Source of the DNA: CAYWFP01 sp964457365
GTDB taxonomy: Bacteria; Planctomycetota; SZUA-567
NCBI GenBank assembly: GCA_964457365.1
Contig: CAYWFP010000014.1
Span: 1-53,699 of the forward strand
DNA length: 53,699 bases
Direction of reading: 5' to 3'
Every line of letters begins with the position of its first letter. Position 1 is the first letter of the stretch. This document shows, in pieces, positions 8,717-18,147 of the stretch. The position numbers were made by a program, and so were the translations under genes. The notes beneath the pieces are model-generated. The model was not told the origin of the DNA, searched no databases, and saw only the letters and a list, made by a program, of their open reading frames with translations.

Positions 8717-10353
8717 CTTTCTTGACCAGACATGACAAGACCAGAACGAGATCCGCGGCAGAGCCGCATCGCTTCCAGCATCGCTGCTTCGAGATCGTGA
8801 CGAGAAAAACAAGATCCCTGGTCATTCGTGCTATTGATCGGGATAAATGCGACTCGGCGCAATAGGACATCTCTAGTGGCCGAGGGAATCAGATCATGCT
8901 CTTCCTTGAAGACAATCATGGGTATATCAGTCTCGAAACCTTCTACAAATGCGGTCGTTTGACGAACGCAATACACAAGAAGATCTGCTTTTTTGCGCGC
9001 TTCGAGGAAAGGCATATCCCATACTTCGTCGGCAATGCCTTTGTATAAATCAAAGGTCTCTTCACGCCGGTCCGGATGAATTTTGTACACGACGCGATAT
9101 CCCATGGATTGTAACTCCCGAATGGCGAGGTGCTCTAGTCGCATAACGTCCGGTGAGTGGAGGATCAAGCCCCACTCGCCATGTTTGTGCGGGTAACCGA
9201 TGATCAAGGCAACAGGACTCCCGTTTGACGCTGGCTCGCAAGGGATGCAAGAAGGCACTGGACTCTGTTCGCCAAGGTACTCTAGGCAGGCCTGTGGGCA
9301 ACGCGTAGGGGGGACAAGGTCTTCAATGGCCCTCTTATAACTCGCCATCTCGAGTTCCGAAAGGCAGACATATCTGTCAACCAGCATATGATCGAGCAGA
9401 TCTCGATGAAAATATCCATAGGCATGGAAATCCATATTCCCATGAGTGAAGCCGATAGTTTCTCCGCCTTGCCGTCGCCACGCCATGGTGAAAAGACGGA
9501 AATCCATATTCCCCATCTTCGTAACCAGAAGAACTCTGCCGTTGCATGATCCAAGATGCCGGCGCTGGTTGCGATAAAACGCGACACCAAGGGAGATCGT
9601 TTTCTCCCAACTTCGAACGATCTCCTCGCGGGGAAGAATCGCGTTCATCGTCTTGAGTACCGGCAAAGCTTCAAGGACATCCGATACAACAGCCTCAACC
9701 CAAGGAGTAGAAGTATCATTGAGCTTATCATAATAAGGATAAACGGGAAGAGGCGTGACTTCGTTTTGATCCGCCCATTTTCGAAGTTCAATCTGCCCGA
9801 CGTCAAAAAGATTGTAATAAGGGTGCGGGATGAAATGACCTTGCCACTTCGACCACGCATTCTTCAAGGTGCATTTCAGGCGGGAACGAAGGCGAGTCAC
9901 GCGCTGAAAGCTTTTCGAGAAAGAATCGCATTGCTGCCGCAAAAACTCCCTGGCATAGCCCTGGACTGGCCGATCGGTTCGACCGAGCAGAGTCTTAACG
10001 CCCTTTTCCGCAAGAACCTGTTCCTGTCGGGTGGCATGTACAGCGGATAAAACCATAGTTTGAGTGGGTGCGAGGGCGATCAGAACATCGCGGGCCACAG
10101 GATTGTCATGATAATGATCGATCCAGCCAAGATAGCGCTCCGTGAGAGCATGGAAATCTTCCATATCTTCGGCGAAAAACCGCGGCAGGCGATGATCTGC
10201 AACGTAGTTTTCCACGCCGATGCGCTTGATTCCCCAGACATCGATAGGATAGACGGCGGTATCGATCATATAATTTGACTTATCCAAACAGCGTTCGTAA
10301 GACTCATATCCGAGCGCAGGCGCAGAAATCAAACATCGCCGGAGGATGAACAT
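8701..10353 (-). CDS. Putative GT-B-type glycosyltransferase, family unclear
   Basis: A 550-residue protein I cannot assign to a named family with confidence. The C-terminal third has features of capsule and teichoic-type transferases: VALIIGYPHKHGEWG, a YRVVYKIHPDRREE segment (KIHPD-like nucleotide-binding loop) and DLLVYCVRQTTAFVEGFETDIPMIVF resembling the acceptor/donor loop of such enzymes. A conserved-looking RVLLVTKMGNMDFR and GFTHGNMDFHAYG lie mid-protein. No membrane segment or signal peptide is apparent. It follows the ABC transporter with a 25-bp overlap and precedes the PseG fusion. Transfer of the nonulosonate onto a lipid or protein acceptor is the contextual guess. An alternative start is the ATG at 10269. 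Confidence 0.6.
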   Translation of the reverse strand: MFILRRCLISAPALGYESYERCLDKSNYMIDTAVYPIDVWGIKRIGVENYVADHRLPRFFAEDMEDFHALTERYLGWIDHYHDNPVARDVLIALAPTQTMVLSAVHATRQEQVLAEKGVKTLLGRTDRPVQGYAREFLRQQCDSFSKSFQRVTRLRSRLKCTLKNAWSKWQGHFIPHPYYNLFDVGQIELRKWADQNEVTPLPVYPYYDKLNDTSTPWVEAVVSDVLEALPVLKTMNAILPREEIVRSWEKTISLGVAFYRNQRRHLGSCNGRVLLVTKMGNMDFRLFTMAWRRQGGETIGFTHGNMDFHAYGYFHRDLLDHMLVDRYVCLSELEMASYKRAIEDLVPPTRCPQACLEYLGEQSPVPSCIPCEPASNGSPVALIIGYPHKHGEWGLILHSPDVMRLEHLAIRELQSMGYRVVYKIHPDRREETFDLYKGIADEVWDMPFLEARKKADLLVYCVRQTTAFVEGFETDIPMIVFKEEHDLIPSATRDVLLRRVAFIPINSTNDQGSCFSRHDLEAAMLEAMRLCRGSRSGLVMSGQERCKQV

Positions 10354-12125
10354 ATTTCGCCGGGCAAGGTGTTCTCCTGCATCGCGAGCATTTTGGCAAA
10401 GGCGCCACCGGGCTTCTCTTTCAACTCGTCCCAGGAGCCCTGTTCCACAATAACACCGTCGCGAAGGACATAGATGACGTCGGCGTTACGCACGGTCGAG
10501 AGGCGGTGGGCAATGATCACAACTGTCTTTTCTCCATGAAAGTCGTCGATGTTGCGTTGAATTTCGCGCTCGGACTCGGTGTCCAACGAGCTGGTCGCCT
10601 CGTCGAAAATCAGGATATTCGGCTGCTTCATGAGCTCGCGCGCGATGCAGATACGCTGCCGCTGTCCGCCCGAAAGTCGCACGCCGTTGTCGCCGACAAG
10701 AGTATCGTATCCCCTCGGAAGACCTTCGACAAAATCGCGGATATGGGCCCGTCGGGCGGCTTCGCGTACCGCCTTATCCGGCACACCCTCCTTCCACATG
10801 GTGATATTGTTACGGATGGTGTCGTTGAAGATGACGCTCTCCTGCGTGACGTAACCGATGCCGGTACGCCACTGGCGTTGATCCATCTCGGCACAGTCGA
10901 TCTCGCCCATACGGATCTGCCCGGAGGTCGGCTGCAGAATTCCAGTCAGTAACGTTACCAAGGTAGATTTGCCTGCGCCTGAAGGGCCGACAAAGGCCAC
11001 GGTGGTGCGAGGCCGAATCCGGAACGAAAGATCGCGAATCACATCGCTCCCGGTGTCATAGGCGAAGGAGAGGTGATCCCAGATCATATCTTGGTCGAAA
11101 ACGGGAGCCTTGCCGGTTCGCTCAAGATCCTCATCCTCCCGGTCAAGGTCTCGCTCCAGACGGTGGTAAACATCTATACTGCCGTAACACCCCAAGAGAT
11201 GGCGGTAATTGCTCTGCACCCACAACAGCTCGTCAAGGCCTCGCTTGAGAAGATACAGAAGCCCACCAACCTCCGGAATACTGCGGTGGAGAATTTCAAC
11301 TTCATAATAGAATAGACCGACGACGGGTAGAAGAACAAGTGGTTGCAGTCCAAATTGGCCAATAGAGTTGAGTATACTCAGGCGACACGACTCCCGTCCC
11401 AGACCGATGCTTTCGTCCTGCACTTTTTCTAAAAGGCGGTCTTGCCCGTGAGTCGCTTTTAGGTATTTGAAGTGGTGCATCATCTGGATGATGAAGGTTT
11501 GCATCTTCCCTTTATGCACCGTTACAGCCATGGAACAACGTCGTACTCGCGAATTGAGATAGCGGATCAAGGGAAGCAGCAGAATTCCTGTTAGAATAAC
11601 CCCCAGCGCCAGCCAAGGGGTCACAATCAGGGGAATACCTACAAAAATACTGCTCTGGATGATGGATGCGAGAATCATGCCGAATGATTTGAAGCTGCCG
11701 GCCGCACGGGGAATTTCCTGTGTGATCGCATTGTTCAAGTGCCCGGTGTCCTGACCGAGAAAAAAGCGGTATCGGCTATGAAAAAAACGGCGGGCTACCT
11801 TGATCTGCTCTTTGACACTCAGTTTCATTGTCAACCGAACGAGAAAGACGTCACGCCCGAATTGGGCCAGTGCGCGGAGGCTGAATAATAGGACGCCAAG
11901 GATGAGGAAATTGCCCAGAGAAAATGAAATGCCGAGGAACGAAAAAAAGCTTGAAATTACTTTGCCGAAACGACTTTCGGGATCGAAGCCTTCCAGCACG
12001 GGAATCAGGATGCTGATCCCGAGCGCGTCCATGGCCACGCCGGCGAGCAGAATCAGCGGCAGGATCAGCAGGTGAATGCCGCAGAGGCGGTAGTAGAAGC
12101 GGAAGAAAGCGATAAAGCTGCGCAT
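10329..12125 (-). CDS. ABC transporter with fused permease and ATPase, flippase-like
   Basis: A 598-residue half-transporter. The first 320 or so residues contain about six hydrophobic spans (for example LLILPLILLAGVAMDALGI and ILASIIQSSIFVGIPLIV). The ATPase half has Walker A GPSGAGKST, signature LSGGQRQRICIAREL, Walker B ILIFDEATSSLD and the H-loop IIAHRLST. The layout matches the MsbA/PglK group, which moves lipid-linked glycans or lipids across the inner membrane; PglK-like export of an undecaprenyl-linked oligosaccharide is the likely role. ATG 12125 is preferred because the longer reading starts at a TTG (12167) without a Shine-Dalgarno. The 3' end overlaps the next gene. Confidence 0.85.
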   Translation of the reverse strand: MRSFIAFFRFYYRLCGIHLLILPLILLAGVAMDALGISILIPVLEGFDPESRFGKVISSFFSFLGISFSLGNFLILGVLLFSLRALAQFGRDVFLVRLTMKLSVKEQIKVARRFFHSRYRFFLGQDTGHLNNAITQEIPRAAGSFKSFGMILASIIQSSIFVGIPLIVTPWLALGVILTGILLLPLIRYLNSRVRRCSMAVTVHKGKMQTFIIQMMHHFKYLKATHGQDRLLEKVQDESIGLGRESCRLSILNSIGQFGLQPLVLLPVVGLFYYEVEILHRSIPEVGGLLYLLKRGLDELLWVQSNYRHLLGCYGSIDVYHRLERDLDREDEDLERTGKAPVFDQDMIWDHLSFAYDTGSDVIRDLSFRIRPRTTVAFVGPSGAGKSTLVTLLTGILQPTSGQIRMGEIDCAEMDQRQWRTGIGYVTQESVIFNDTIRNNITMWKEGVPDKAVREAARRAHIRDFVEGLPRGYDTLVGDNGVRLSGGQRQRICIARELMKQPNILIFDEATSSLDTESEREIQRNIDDFHGEKTVVIIAHRLSTVRNADVIYVLRDGVIVEQGSWDELKEKPGGAFAKMLAMQENTLPGEICSSSGDV

Positions 12126-12374
12126 GAAAGGGTCCCAAAGCCTGGCGTCGCTTGAGGCGTATTGCAAAGGAATCAGATGTGTTGCATCGAGTTCGCTTCG
12201 AGGCGCGCGACACAGCTGCGTTTATTCGGTATTCACGGCAAGGCCGAAAATGGTCCCCGCAGCTCATGTGCCCCGCCGAAAGGTAACGGGTCAATTTTAC
12301 CCATACGCGAGGAGAAATCAATGGATGCCGGCGCGGAGTGAGGCGGCTTGTCCAGTAGCGTCAAGAAAGGCAGT
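12126..12374. other. 249-bp gap without a recognisable gene
   Basis: This gap separates the LegC-like aminotransferase end from the ABC transporter start on the minus strand. No convincing small ORF is seen. A TTGACC on the minus strand near 12290 lacks a good -10 at the right distance. The gap may hold a promoter for the transporter, but I cannot point to it. Confidence 0.4.
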
Positions 12375-13523
12375 TCACGTACTTTCAATCACGCCCGATA
12401 CGATATCGATTACCTGCTCCTGCTCTTTCGGCAGGAGGTTGGTTGAACACGGCAGAACCAGGATTCTCGACCAGATCCGCTCACTCAGTTCACAGCTATG
12501 GATCGGGCAGTTCTTGTATGGCGGCTGAAAATGGATCGGCATCCAGAACGGTCGCGCCTGAATCCCCTCTTCGTTGAGCTGCTCGAGAATCCGGGCAACG
12601 CCGGCCTCGTCATGCCCTTCGAGAACCACGCCCGAGAACCAGCAGGCGCTCTTGGCCCAATCCGGTGTCGGGATCGGATCAACCCCGGATAAATCCGTGA
12701 ATGCCTCGTCGTAGCGAGTCTTGATTCTCCGCTTGGCGGCCACGAATTCGTCCAGTCGCTCCAGTTGCGCGCAGGCGATGGCAGCGTTGACATTGGTCAT
12801 GCGGTAATTGAAGCCGACCATGTCGTGCAGGTATTGTCGCCCCACGCGTGCGGTGGTCGAGATATGCTTCAGGTACTCGCGTTTCTCGCACGACCGGGCG
12901 AGTACGGCACCGCCGCCGCCGGCGGTGATCGTCTTGTTGCCGTTGAAGGAGAAGACGGTTAAATCGGCCAGATCGCCGATATTACGCCCCTTGTAGCGAC
13001 TGCCGATAGCGGCAGCCGCATCAGCGACAAGGGGCAGGCCGTATTCTTCGGCAATGGCGTTGAATTCATCCATATCCGCAGGGCAGCCAAGGGTATACAC
13101 CGGCATGATACAGCCGACACGCCGGCCCGTTTTAGTATGTATGACACGCCCCGCCACCTGCTTCGTTTCCGCTCGCAGACCTTCACGCACCAGCGCCGGA
13201 TCCAGCGTCAGGCTCGCGGGGTCGAGATCGAAGAGCCACGGTGTCGCGTTGCAGTACGAGATCGCGTTAGCGCTGGCGATGAAGGTGAATGCCGGCAGGA
13301 TGACCAAATCGTCCGGTTCGACTCCGGCGGCCAGCAGGGCGATATGCAGGCCGGTCGTGCCGCTGGAGGTGGCCACTGCTCCCTCCGCGCCAGCGGCGTG
13401 CGCCACTTCTGTCTCGAAACGGTCGGCGAAAGGACCGACCGAGGAAACGAAGGTCGTCTCGATGCATTCCTGCAGGTACTTCGCCTCGTTGCCATCCAGA
13501 CGCGGAACAGCCAGGGGGATCAT
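12375..13523 (-). CDS. DegT/DnrJ-family sugar aminotransferase, LegC-like
   Basis: A 382-residue PLP-dependent sugar aminotransferase. The N-terminus (MIPLAVPRLDGNEAKYLQEC, then TTFVSSVGPFADRFE) and overall length match the LegC-type group that aminates C4 of UDP-4-keto-6-deoxy-HexNAc in legionaminic acid synthesis. The PLP lysine is Lys197 in VFSFNGNKTITAGGGG and the cofactor aspartate is Asp168 in LVADAAAAIGS. It overlaps the upstream epimerase by 4 bp. Two roles are open: supplying the 4-amino sugar for the PseG/PseI pathway, or, with the dehydrogenase and decarboxylase-like genes just upstream, aminating a 4-keto pentose. Confidence 0.85.
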   Translation of the reverse strand: MIPLAVPRLDGNEAKYLQECIETTFVSSVGPFADRFETEVAHAAGAEGAVATSSGTTGLHIALLAAGVEPDDLVILPAFTFIASANAISYCNATPWLFDLDPASLTLDPALVREGLRAETKQVAGRVIHTKTGRRVGCIMPVYTLGCPADMDEFNAIAEEYGLPLVADAAAAIGSRYKGRNIGDLADLTVFSFNGNKTITAGGGGAVLARSCEKREYLKHISTTARVGRQYLHDMVGFNYRMTNVNAAIACAQLERLDEFVAAKRRIKTRYDEAFTDLSGVDPIPTPDWAKSACWFSGVVLEGHDEAGVARILEQLNEEGIQARPFWMPIHFQPPYKNCPIHSCELSERIWSRILVLPCSTNLLPKEQEQVIDIVSGVIEST

Positions 13524-14509
13524 ATCGCGCTCGCTTCATTGCCGTCAAACACATGAGTTCGATACCACGCATATGTCTTGCGAATACCCTCTTCGAGCAG
13601 GATGCCGGGCGTATAGCCGCTGGCGCTGACCGCTTTGGTCACGTCCGGGCAACGTCGCACGGGAGAACCGGTCGTCTCCTCGCCGTGCGCCAACACCGCC
13701 TTGCTTTCGGTGATGTCGGCGATCATCTCGGCCAGATCGATCATCCTGATCTCCGGTCCGGAAGTGCCGACGTTGAACACTTCGTTCTTTCCGGCTTGGG
13801 AGAGACTGAGCGCGTGGATTGTCGCTACCGCGTCCTCGATATAACAGAAGGTGCGCGTGTGGTCGGGGGAGAAGACAGTCACCGACTCCCCCTTTGTGAC
13901 ATCTCGCAGCTTTCGGCACAATTCGGGGATCACGTGGGATAGCCCCATGCGAGGGCCATAGAAATTGTGCGGTCGCACGATAGTGAAATCCAGACCCGAC
14001 TGGCTGCACATCGCTTCGCCGTAGAGCTTGGAAAGCATGTAGCCGGTGCGGGGCTCCGTCAGCGGCGGAAGCGTGAGCATCGCGGCCTCCGGCGTCGGGA
14101 TCGGCAGCAGGTCATGGCGAAGCGTGCCGGCATAGATCTCGCTGGTCGAGGTGAAGACAAATCGCTTCAAACGGGTCTGCTTTCGCCCCAGGGCGATAAC
14201 ATTGTCCAGCAGGGCCACATTGCGCGAAAGTACCTCGTACGGATTCTCAAGGACATGTCGAACGCCGATGATCGCGGCAAGATGGTAGATCAGATCGTAA
14301 TCGGTATCGAGATCGAGCACGGCCTCCCGGTCCAGCAGATCCATCTGCCGAAAGCAGACGTTTACTTTTTCCAGCAGCCGAGTGAGTTCCGCGTCTTGCA
14401 CGCCACGCGAAAGGTTGTCGATCAGCGTGATCTCCGCGCCGGACTCGCTCAGTCGCGTGGCGAGGTGATAACCGATAAAGCCCGCGCCACCGGTGATCAG
14501 ACCTTTCAT
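13520..14509 (-). CDS. NAD-dependent epimerase/decarboxylase-like sugar-nucleotide enzyme
   Basis: A 329-residue extended SDR. The NAD loop is TGGAGFIG near the start, the catalytic pair is in GYMLSK (Tyr-x-x-x-Lys), and a TSTSEIYAG segment sits where UDP-glucuronate decarboxylases and 4,6-dehydratases place catalytic Ser/Glu. IVRPHNFYGPRMG and TRTFCYIEDAVATI are typical of the UXS/ArnA-like branch. It is coupled at both ends by 4-bp overlaps, to a nucleotide-sugar dehydrogenase upstream and a DegT aminotransferase downstream. Oxidative decarboxylation of a UDP-uronate or a 4,6-dehydratase role are both compatible; the exact reaction is not readable. Confidence 0.82.
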   Translation of the reverse strand: MKGLITGGAGFIGYHLATRLSESGAEITLIDNLSRGVQDAELTRLLEKVNVCFRQMDLLDREAVLDLDTDYDLIYHLAAIIGVRHVLENPYEVLSRNVALLDNVIALGRKQTRLKRFVFTSTSEIYAGTLRHDLLPIPTPEAAMLTLPPLTEPRTGYMLSKLYGEAMCSQSGLDFTIVRPHNFYGPRMGLSHVIPELCRKLRDVTKGESVTVFSPDHTRTFCYIEDAVATIHALSLSQAGKNEVFNVGTSGPEIRMIDLAEMIADITESKAVLAHGEETTGSPVRRCPDVTKAVSASGYTPGILLEEGIRKTYAWYRTHVFDGNEASAI

Positions 14510-15930
14510 AGACCAGCTCCCCGGCCGATGCTGAAGACGGTATGGCCCTTCTCGATCAACGCGGCGCGTTGCTCGTCGCTGAGCACGCGGTTGGCGTCAA
14601 TGATCGGCATCGAGCGATCGTTCAGCAGTTCTACCAGATTATAGGTCTGGTACTCCTTGTGCGGAACGGCGAAAACAAGAATGTCCGCGCCGGCTACCGG
14701 CAATTCGCCGCGCATTACTGGCAAATCGAGTTCCGGCCATGTATCCACCAGCGGATCATGGCAGAGCACGCGAGCGCCCTCCTCCATCGCTGCGCGCGCG
14801 AAGGTCTCGGATGGAGAATGCCGCGTGTCGCCAACGTCCTGCCGGTAACTGATGCCGAGAAGACCGAGCGTCTTTCCGTCGAGTCCGCCAAGCAGCGTCC
14901 GCGCGTATTCCAGCGTGCGCAGGGGCATTGCCCGGTTCCGCGCCACGGATTGGAGGCAGTACTCGAAACCGATACCCGGCAATTTGAAAAGATGCTTCGA
15001 CGACCAGTTGGCAAAGAGCGGATCCTTGGTCAGGCAGTAGCCGCCGACGCCGAAGCCGGGTTGGCGCATGTTGCTGTGAGTAGGCCGGATGCGGATGGCG
15101 TCGATTACTTCGTACAGATCGAAGTTCGCCGCCTCGGCAAACCGCCCCCATTCCTCCATGAACGCGATGGTCGTAGCGCGGTAGCTGTTCTCCAGCACCT
15201 TCGCGGTTTCAGAAGCCACCGGCGTCTGCAATCGTTTCAATGGGTACGCATCGGTATTGATGATCGCCGAGAGAAGTTCTTCGCATCGGTCGGCCGAACG
15301 TTCGTCTATTCCCGCATATACGCGCCAGAAATTAACAATCGAGTCGAGGTAGCCTTCGCCCGGCATCACCCGCTCGTACGAATGCGCGAGGTGCACGTCC
15401 TCCTCTGGCAGGCCACGCTCGCGGAAGCATGCCTGCAAAACCGGAAGGGCCACGCGCTCGGTTGTCCCCGGCGGCACCGTGGTCTCGATGATCACCAGGC
15501 ATTCGGGTTTGATTCGCATGCCCAGTGCCCGGATCGCGGCTTCGAACGGTTCGAAGTGGACACTGTCCTCGCGTTCGGGATCAGCCAAATCGATATCGAG
15601 ATGGATATCGACGAAAACCGCGTCGGCTTCTTCGTAGACGGACGGATCGCTGCTAGCCGAGAGGTTGCCTGTGGTCACGCAGGCGGCGGTGGCTTGTTTC
15701 AGTTTTTCATCAGAACACGGAAAGGGGAATACCCCGGCGTTGATCGAATCGATACGCTTTCGGCCCTCGGGGTGGTCTACATCCACTCCAACGACGTTGA
15801 AGCGAGGCTTGCCCGCAGCGTCCCGCGCGTTTGCGATCGCCACCGCCATCGCCGCGCCGACAAATCCTAATCCCTGGACGCAGATAGTGGATGCCAGAGT
15901 GCCATCGGTCGGTTTTAATTTGTTTGGCAT
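14506..15930 (-). CDS. UDP-glucose/GDP-mannose dehydrogenase family protein
   Basis: A 474-residue NAD-dependent enzyme that oxidises C6 of a nucleotide sugar to a uronate in two steps. It has the N-terminal Rossmann loop VQGLGFVGAAMAVAIANA, the TTVPPGTTERV motif, the mid-domain ETAKVLENSYRATTIAF and the catalytic cysteine in FGVGGYCLTKDP. Its C-terminal domain begins TLGLLGISYRQDVGDTRHSP. It is longer than typical UDP-glucose dehydrogenases, mainly through N-terminal inserts. The substrate could be UDP-Glc, UDP-GlcNAc or UDP-ManNAc. The 4-bp overlap with the epimerase/decarboxylase-like gene makes a two-step uronate-derived pathway likely. Confidence 0.85.
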   Translation of the reverse strand: MPNKLKPTDGTLASTICVQGLGFVGAAMAVAIANARDAAGKPRFNVVGVDVDHPEGRKRIDSINAGVFPFPCSDEKLKQATAACVTTGNLSASSDPSVYEEADAVFVDIHLDIDLADPEREDSVHFEPFEAAIRALGMRIKPECLVIIETTVPPGTTERVALPVLQACFRERGLPEEDVHLAHSYERVMPGEGYLDSIVNFWRVYAGIDERSADRCEELLSAIINTDAYPLKRLQTPVASETAKVLENSYRATTIAFMEEWGRFAEAANFDLYEVIDAIRIRPTHSNMRQPGFGVGGYCLTKDPLFANWSSKHLFKLPGIGFEYCLQSVARNRAMPLRTLEYARTLLGGLDGKTLGLLGISYRQDVGDTRHSPSETFARAAMEEGARVLCHDPLVDTWPELDLPVMRGELPVAGADILVFAVPHKEYQTYNLVELLNDRSMPIIDANRVLSDEQRAALIEKGHTVFSIGRGAGL

Positions 15931-15966
15931 AACAGCAATCCGGATATCGCGGAAATCGTCAACCCG

Positions 15967-18147
15967 TCATCGCAACGGATGACGCGTCAACGCCAACTCT
16001 CTGTCTTCCGCTTGGTCGAGTATGAACAGAACGTCGAATCCCATCTCTGCAGCGCGGGCTTTCAGTGCATTCAGTTCCATCAGATCCGAGGGGTCGGTGC
16101 GCATATCGCGACCGGGCGGATAGCCGCTGAAGCCATACGCCCATTCCCACCTCGTGTAGTCGTCAGGCAATCCCTCGATCATGGCGATACCCGCGATTGC
16201 CTGGGGCAAGAAATGCGGCGTAAGTTGCCATGTATTCGGCTTGTATTGTCGCCAGAACGCCTGATTCCCGCGCGGGATGAATAAAATCGCTTTCCGGCGC
16301 TGCTCCACGGGCAACGAACGTAGCGTCCTCAACTGCGCCAGAAAAGCCTTTCTGCCTCGTTCGCCTTCGGTCAATGGTGCGACGTCGGGGGAAGCGCTAA
16401 AAAGTGCGAGCGCTTTGTCAAAATTCAAAGCGGCAACTGCTCTCTTAAACTCATCCAAGCGTTCATCGACATGATGGTCCGCATACCGGATGCGAAACTG
16501 GATTGTTATCGCTTCCTTGGTTGCGCGAACCGTATCCATGCCCACGCCCCATAAATATGTCGCTGTGAAAACCAATGCCAGAATTGTCGTCAACCGCATA
16601 TTCAAAATGCTTTTCGGATGCGTGGCGGCATATGCTTTATTCCACGGGAGCACGGCAACCGCCGAGACGAAAAATGGAACCGAAAGCCATCGCGGCGTGC
16701 CAATGCTATAATGAAGGCCCCCCATTGCTTCGAGCATCATGCCCGTGCATGCCAAAGCAACCAGAAATTCAGCACCGAGTAACCGTCGATTCCGTAACGC
16801 CTCCCAAGCGTCTCCGACCGTCTTGAGGCCCAGGCTGAAACAGCGCAACACCACATAACTGAGGGTAAATGAGAAGTTGAGTAGATAGAAATGCGGCGCC
16901 CAGTAAACCCGTGGTTCATGGAACCACGGGAGGCTTAGGCTCGTGTGGCCCGAGTATCCTTTGATAAAGACGAGCTTGAGCGTATACAAGGAAACAATCG
17001 CACAGACAAGTGTCAATGCGACAAATAAAGGCTTTCTCCACAACGACAAGCGAAGAAGGAAATATCCAATCATCGCACATAGAAGCGCCATCGCTATGCC
17101 TTTGAACATCCCTAGCACAAACACCAATAGAGGCAGGAGCAGAATAAACATAACCCAATGCGTCAGCGATATCTTCCCGGTTTTTTCATCCGAAACAGTC
17201 ACGCATTCCAGGAAAACTAGAATTACGATAAATAAACCGGAAACCCCCATGGTATGAGAGAGGCTTTTCATCACATGTTGCGAAAAGATGTCGGTCTGCC
17301 CCCAAAACGGATATGGCATGAAGCCGGTACAGGCCACGGCGAAGAGAAGCCAGAACCAGATGCCATGATATCCGGTTTCAGCCTCTTTCCCTCGATTCCA
17401 GATACATATGATTCGGTCGTGCACGAGCAGAGGCAGCGATAGAAACAATGGGAAAACGATCAAGGGCGCAGCAAGATGGTAGATATCCCCGGCGGTCAAT
17501 GACAGGCCGTTTCCCCAGAGGGCATATAAATGATACGCACCGACATGGTAAGTCAGCGGGGGGATGCCGTCGACACCGATGGTGGTATAACCATGGGTCT
17601 GCGCCATGCTGACCAATGCCGTGAACCACCATGCGTCGAGCCGAATAGATCCGTAACCGAGCGCTTCGGGGGCCAAGGGATTGACGAACGACTGCGCGCC
17701 GAGAATCGCCGAGGTCCATGCAACGAGAAGGATGGCTGTCAAGAGGCACCAGATCCTCTCCGCGAAAGCGATCCGGGCCCTCAGCCAACTCGAGAGATTA
17801 TAAAGAAAAGCAATAACTCCGACGGTGATAAAGAGGTAAGCCAGAACCAAGCCGACGATGGCGGGAAGCATCCCCGCCACCGCAGTCAATCCGAAGCAGA
17901 TACAGATCGGCAGAAACAAGGGGATCCTGCCGCGCGACACTGGATTCGGACGAGAGACACGATGAACCGCAATCGGGACATGCAGCAGGAAGAGAAGAAA
18001 GCCGAATGCCGGCAGGATCGCATGCAATCCCGAAAGCTCCAGTCCCAGGCGGGAAAGGTATTCGTACAAGCCGATCACCAAGCCGCCGAGTGTGCCGAAC
18101 ATGGCCGCCTGCAATTGAAAGGCCAAGGGGTCGCTCTTGTTCATCAT
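15967..18147 (-). CDS. Large polytopic membrane protein, possibly GT-C glycosyltransferase
   Basis: A 726-residue protein. Roughly the first 520 residues are dominated by about a dozen hydrophobic spans; the last 200 are soluble, containing LPVEQRRKAILFIPRGNQAF and a terminal DVLFILDQAEDRELALTR. I do not recognise a named family. A loop with DAWWFTALVSMAQTHGYTT lies after the fourth or fifth span, acceptable for a GT-C type enzyme or polymerase/ligase, but no diagnostic motif is seen. It follows a methyltransferase with an ATGA overlap. In a glycan locus lacking an obvious Wzy or WaaL, it is a reasonable candidate for polymerase, ligase or lipid-linked-sugar transferase. Confidence 0.7.
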   Translation of the reverse strand: MMNKSDPLAFQLQAAMFGTLGGLVIGLYEYLSRLGLELSGLHAILPAFGFLLFLLHVPIAVHRVSRPNPVSRGRIPLFLPICICFGLTAVAGMLPAIVGLVLAYLFITVGVIAFLYNLSSWLRARIAFAERIWCLLTAILLVAWTSAILGAQSFVNPLAPEALGYGSIRLDAWWFTALVSMAQTHGYTTIGVDGIPPLTYHVGAYHLYALWGNGLSLTAGDIYHLAAPLIVFPLFLSLPLLVHDRIICIWNRGKEAETGYHGIWFWLLFAVACTGFMPYPFWGQTDIFSQHVMKSLSHTMGVSGLFIVILVFLECVTVSDEKTGKISLTHWVMFILLLPLLVFVLGMFKGIAMALLCAMIGYFLLRLSLWRKPLFVALTLVCAIVSLYTLKLVFIKGYSGHTSLSLPWFHEPRVYWAPHFYLLNFSFTLSYVVLRCFSLGLKTVGDAWEALRNRRLLGAEFLVALACTGMMLEAMGGLHYSIGTPRWLSVPFFVSAVAVLPWNKAYAATHPKSILNMRLTTILALVFTATYLWGVGMDTVRATKEAITIQFRIRYADHHVDERLDEFKRAVAALNFDKALALFSASPDVAPLTEGERGRKAFLAQLRTLRSLPVEQRRKAILFIPRGNQAFWRQYKPNTWQLTPHFLPQAIAGIAMIEGLPDDYTRWEWAYGFSGYPPGRDMRTDPSDLMELNALKARAAEMGFDVLFILDQAEDRELALTRHPLR

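Noticed and set aside
14542..15870. 442-codon open frame on the plus strand
   Set aside because: It lies antisense to the full-length nucleotide-sugar dehydrogenase, whose motifs are all intact. The plus-strand translation shows no recognisable domain; long antisense frames are common at this GC content.
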